From positions 1 to 10,916 of the forward strand of contig JAIXVO010000587.1 of NCBI GenBank assembly GCA_027482985.1: a stretch of DNA of 10,916 nucleotides, given 5' to 3'. The translations under genes were made by a program, and so were the position numbers. Shown piece after piece: positions 8,747 to 10,916 of the stretch. Within the stretch, counting starts at the first letter, position 1. Each line of letters starts with the position of its first letter. Under the pieces are notes generated by a model. It was given only the letters and a program-made list of their open reading frames with translations. It was not told the DNA's origin and ran no database searches. This stretch comes from Cyanobacteriota bacterium. Lineage in GTDB: Bacteria > Cyanobacteriota > Cyanobacteriia > Leptolyngbyales > Leptolyngbyaceae.

Positions 8747-8751
8747 TGCGC

Positions 8752-9486
8752 CTACGGGAGGGGGGAAGGTGATTGACAGAGGGATTTGAGATAGGTTGAG
8801 CGCTGTGCGGCAAATTGGGGCGATGGATTACTGACCGTAGAAATGACCTGTAACGCATCGGACCAGAGTCCGCGATCTACAAAAAAGTTAGCTTTGCTGA
8901 GGGCACTGTCTTCTGCCGATGCTTTTTGCTGTTGTAATTGTTGTTCCAGACTGCGTAAGGCGGTGTCAATGTCCTGCCGCTGCTCGGTAGACAGCATGCG
9001 GAAGGTTGCCCAATTTCTGTCTGGGGTCGGGCGATTGGTAGGAGTGGCATCGATGGAGATGACCTGCCATTGATACAGTTGACCCGGTTGTAGCGCTGCT
9101 GACCCAGCATAGGCGATCGCTGACTGTCCTGTGACCGCCTGTTCCCACAGGATTTGATCCCGCTGGTTGTAGTCGCGCACGCGGATTTGATTGCCCTGCC
9201 CTTGCCACAGGAATAAGGGGCGATCGTGCCAGAGGGTAAGCGTTTCAATTAACCCTGGGGCGATCGGACAAACGATGCCGCGAATCACGTTGCGTCGTCG
9301 GGGTTGCCGTTGCCAGAAGTCAGAGGGTGATTTGGACTGAGCCTTGGTCTGAGCGATCGCCCCGGCCTCTGGTTGGCTTCCCAGAGCCGTAGACCGAACA
9401 GACTCCGTCCCGATCGTCGTTGACAGGATGAAACTAAACATGACAAGCCCCTTGAACCAGGGATTGGATAAATGCGTGTTAATCAT
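8752..9486 (-). CDS. Small exported protein of unknown function
   Basis: 244 residues from ATG 9486, which overlaps the end of the CHASE2 gene by 8 bases (the upstream gene's stop TAA lies inside this gene's first codons), a layout typical of coupled translation. The N-terminus has a hydrophobic segment (about 11-26, GLVMFSFILSTTIG), probably a signal peptide. After a basic patch (PRRRNVIRG, 62-70), residues 71-165 are predominantly beta: GIVCPIAPGLIETLTLW, RPLFLWQG, and LQPGQLYQWQV (132-142), resembling a beta-sandwich or Ig-like fold. Residues 168-192 are a glutamine-rich helix and the tail holds a second helical pair. I do not recognise a named family with confidence; a distant link to the cyanobacterial DUF928 group, which has similar neighbours, is possible. 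Its place between the sensor and the exoprotein suggests an envelope accessory role (inference). Confidence 0.85.
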   Translation of the reverse strand: MINTHLSNPWFKGLVMFSFILSTTIGTESVRSTALGSQPEAGAIAQTKAQSKSPSDFWQRQPRRRNVIRGIVCPIAPGLIETLTLWHDRPLFLWQGQGNQIRVRDYNQRDQILWEQAVTGQSAIAYAGSAALQPGQLYQWQVISIDATPTNRPTPDRNWATFRMLSTEQRQDIDTALRSLEQQLQQQKASAEDSALSKANFFVDRGLWSDALQVISTVSNPSPQFAAQRSTYLKSLCQSPSPLP

Positions 9487-10916
9487 ACTGGTTTTTCTTT
9501 AGGTCAGACGAAACGTAGGCTAAAAAAACACTGGACGGCAGGAACCAGGGCAGCAGGATCGACCCCGACAGAAAAAGTTGTAAACTCACTAGCCCATAGA
9601 TCGAAATTGCGCCGACGGCACCGCCCAGCAAGGCGTAGGGGGAAAGTCGCCGGCGGTTGAGTTTGCGGCGATCACGCAACATGACAAATCCTTGGCCTAC
9701 CAACCCCGCCAGTCCCACCATCCACACATCGGGAATGGGGATGACCAGGCGTTGCGTGAGATAGTGATGAGTCATGTAAGCCAGGATCTCGCCGCCTGTC
9801 AGGCCGCGTTGCTGCGACCAGAAAGTAGTTGCCATAGGGACTGACACGCAATCGGGTTGGAGCAGGGTAAACCCCAGGCGTTCGTCGCAACTGCCTGCAA
9901 TCATGACCACTTGTTCCGGTAAATCTCGCAAGGTGTCAGCTTGCTTGGGATCGAGCAGTTTCCAGGCGGGAATCAGGTGATAGATGCGATCGGGCGGGAT
10001 CGAAAAATCCACCAGCGGTTGCAACCCGAGGGGAGTCTGGATGGGCTTGAGCCGTCTCAGTTGGGGTTGGGTGGAACTGTCTGCGCTGATCTGGCGCAAC
10101 AAGTCTGTCCGCAGGTCGGTTGTTCGTCTCAGGTCAGGTTGGGGCAGTTGAAGGGCACTTAGCCGGGCGGTTTGGAGCAGGGCCAGGAGGTATGAAAAAG
10201 GACAGGTTGGCTCGCAGGTATCATACATAGGCAACTCGATGAATGCCGGCGGCGCATCAGTGTACCCCTGCATCGTCCAGTTTGGGCTGGCAATGCCGGT
10301 CATCGGACTGACCCCCAATTCGCGATCACCCGTCAGCATGGCGGCAAAGATCAGCCAGGTCTGTTGCTTTACCGCTCGTTGCACCGCATCCGCTAATAGC
10401 GAGTCGCCAGGCTGACGCGTATCCAACAAAACATCTACGGCAATCATCGGTGTCCGCAACTGCTGTAGTCGATTGATTAACTGCGCCAGATAGGGGCGAT
10501 CAATCGGGTGGTGTTGTGCAATTCCCTGGCGCTGAATCGAGGTCTCGTCAATTTGGATCAAGGCGATGGGCGGAGTGGTTTGTGCCGGAACTTGCCTGGT
10601 CAGGTTGCGATAGTAGGACTGGGCCAGCAACCGAGCATCCAGCAATCGATCTTGGACGGGGGTGAGCAAACTCAGAGTGAAGATTGTGCCTAGAGCGATC
10701 GCTTCGATCCAGTTTGGTAAGAAGGCACGCCATCGATCGGGGGTCGGACGCGGCTGAATCCGAAATTGAACCGCCCCGGGATGGCAAAACAGAGAGGGAA
10801 TGAGGGCTGTAGAGGGGTAAAGACTCTGGTGTGTATGCAAAAAATCACGCGCTAATTGAATCGCAGCATAAACATCCAGGTGTTGCCCCAATCCTTGCAA
10901 GAAAACCCGGAGAAAC
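9479..10916 (-). CDS. CHASE2 sensor membrane protein, probably CHAT-CHASE2 fusion, 5' partial
   Basis: The frame stays open to the right edge, so the TTG at 10900 is not a trustworthy start and the protein begins outside. Residues are counted from that TTG. The first 45 or so, with five codons before it (FLRVF), read FLxxFLxGL...AIQLARDFL...LIPSLFCHPG, the form of the C-terminal end of CHAT domains in cyanobacterial CHAT-CHASE2 proteins. Next come a transmembrane segment (about 66-82), a CHASE2 extracytoplasmic sensor domain (about 85-380: IALIQIDETSI, PMIAVDVLLD, GGEILAYMTHHYL) and three transmembrane segments (about 389-408, 422-443, 446-464). The protein ends right after the last one, so no kinase, cyclase or GGDEF output follows; the N-terminal part must carry the output. 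Cysteines at 229, 233, 338 and 351 lie in the outer domain and could form disulfides. First visible gene of the operon. Confidence 0.88.
   Translation of the reverse strand, partial: FLRVFLQGLGQHLDVYAAIQLARDFLHTHQSLYPSTALIPSLFCHPGAVQFRIQPRPTPDRWRAFLPNWIEAIALGTIFTLSLLTPVQDRLLDARLLAQSYYRNLTRQVPAQTTPPIALIQIDETSIQRQGIAQHHPIDRPYLAQLINRLQQLRTPMIAVDVLLDTRQPGDSLLADAVQRAVKQQTWLIFAAMLTGDRELGVSPMTGIASPNWTMQGYTDAPPAFIELPMYDTCEPTCPFSYLLALLQTARLSALQLPQPDLRRTTDLRTDLLRQISADSSTQPQLRRLKPIQTPLGLQPLVDFSIPPDRIYHLIPAWKLLDPKQADTLRDLPEQVVMIAGSCDERLGFTLLQPDCVSVPMATTFWSQQRGLTGGEILAYMTHHYLTQRLVIPIPDVWMVGLAGLVGQGFVMLRDRRKLNRRRLSPYALLGGAVGAISIYGLVSLQLFLSGSILLPWFLPSSVFLAYVSSDLKKNQYD

Larger units (their letters stand above)
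412..10702. repeat. Dispersed HIP1 octamers (GCGATCGC)
   Basis: I count 24 exact copies, starting at 412, 493, 615, 1345, 1351, 2652, 3286, 3794, 3888, 4087, 4545, 4629, 5054, 5427, 5898, 6270, 6902, 7076, 7247, 7616, 8163, 9113, 9353 and 10695. That is about one per 450 bases, against one per about 65 kb for a random octamer. Two copies overlap at 1345-1358. This density is a signature of many cyanobacterial chromosomes and shows that all genes here share the host's base habits, with no sign of recent foreign DNA. Confidence 0.95.

Noticed and set aside
1..10916. Insertion sequences, integrase/attachment sites or phage genes.
   Set aside because: No transposase or recombinase motifs, no terminal inverted repeats with target duplications, and even HIP1 content throughout.

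Overview
The window is cyanobacterial. At least 24 exact copies of the palindrome GCGATCGC (the HIP1 octamer, enriched in many cyanobacterial genomes) are spread over all genes. The protein families present are also ones that cyanobacteria, especially filamentous ones, tend to carry in number: RTX calcium-binding proteins, filamentous-haemagglutinin-type exoproteins, CHAT-domain proteases and CHASE2 sensors. The genus cannot be fixed from this stretch.

Layout. (1) Positions 1-2393, plus strand: the 3' part of a large RTX exoprotein, cut by the left edge, with about thirty glycine/aspartate nonapeptide repeats and a C-terminal region typical of type I secretion substrates. (2) Positions 2394-2659: a convergent intergenic region holding a good intrinsic terminator and, just before it, about 105 bases that fold on themselves in two competing ways, possibly a small RNA or a structured 3' UTR. 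(3) Positions 2660-10916, minus strand: four tightly packed genes, read right to left. They are a CHAT-CHASE2 membrane protein (N-terminal part outside the window), a small exported protein of unknown function, a 1145-residue TPS-domain (TpsA-like) exoprotein with a proline-rich tail, and an exported TPR-CHAT protein with an intact His/Cys pair. Junctions are an 8-base overlap, a 5-base gap and a 24-base gap, so one transcript with coupled translation is likely. Its promoter lies outside the window.

Working together (inference). The minus-strand genes look like a cell-envelope module: a transmembrane sensor whose cytoplasmic part ends in a CHAT-like region, two exported proteins (one a probable surface beta-helix), and an exported caspase-like protease whose target could be one of its neighbours. 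No TpsB pore gene is visible, so export of the haemagglutinin-like protein must use a partner encoded elsewhere. The individual families are known. The less explained points are the two CHAT proteins flanking a TpsA protein, and the structured intergenic RNA.
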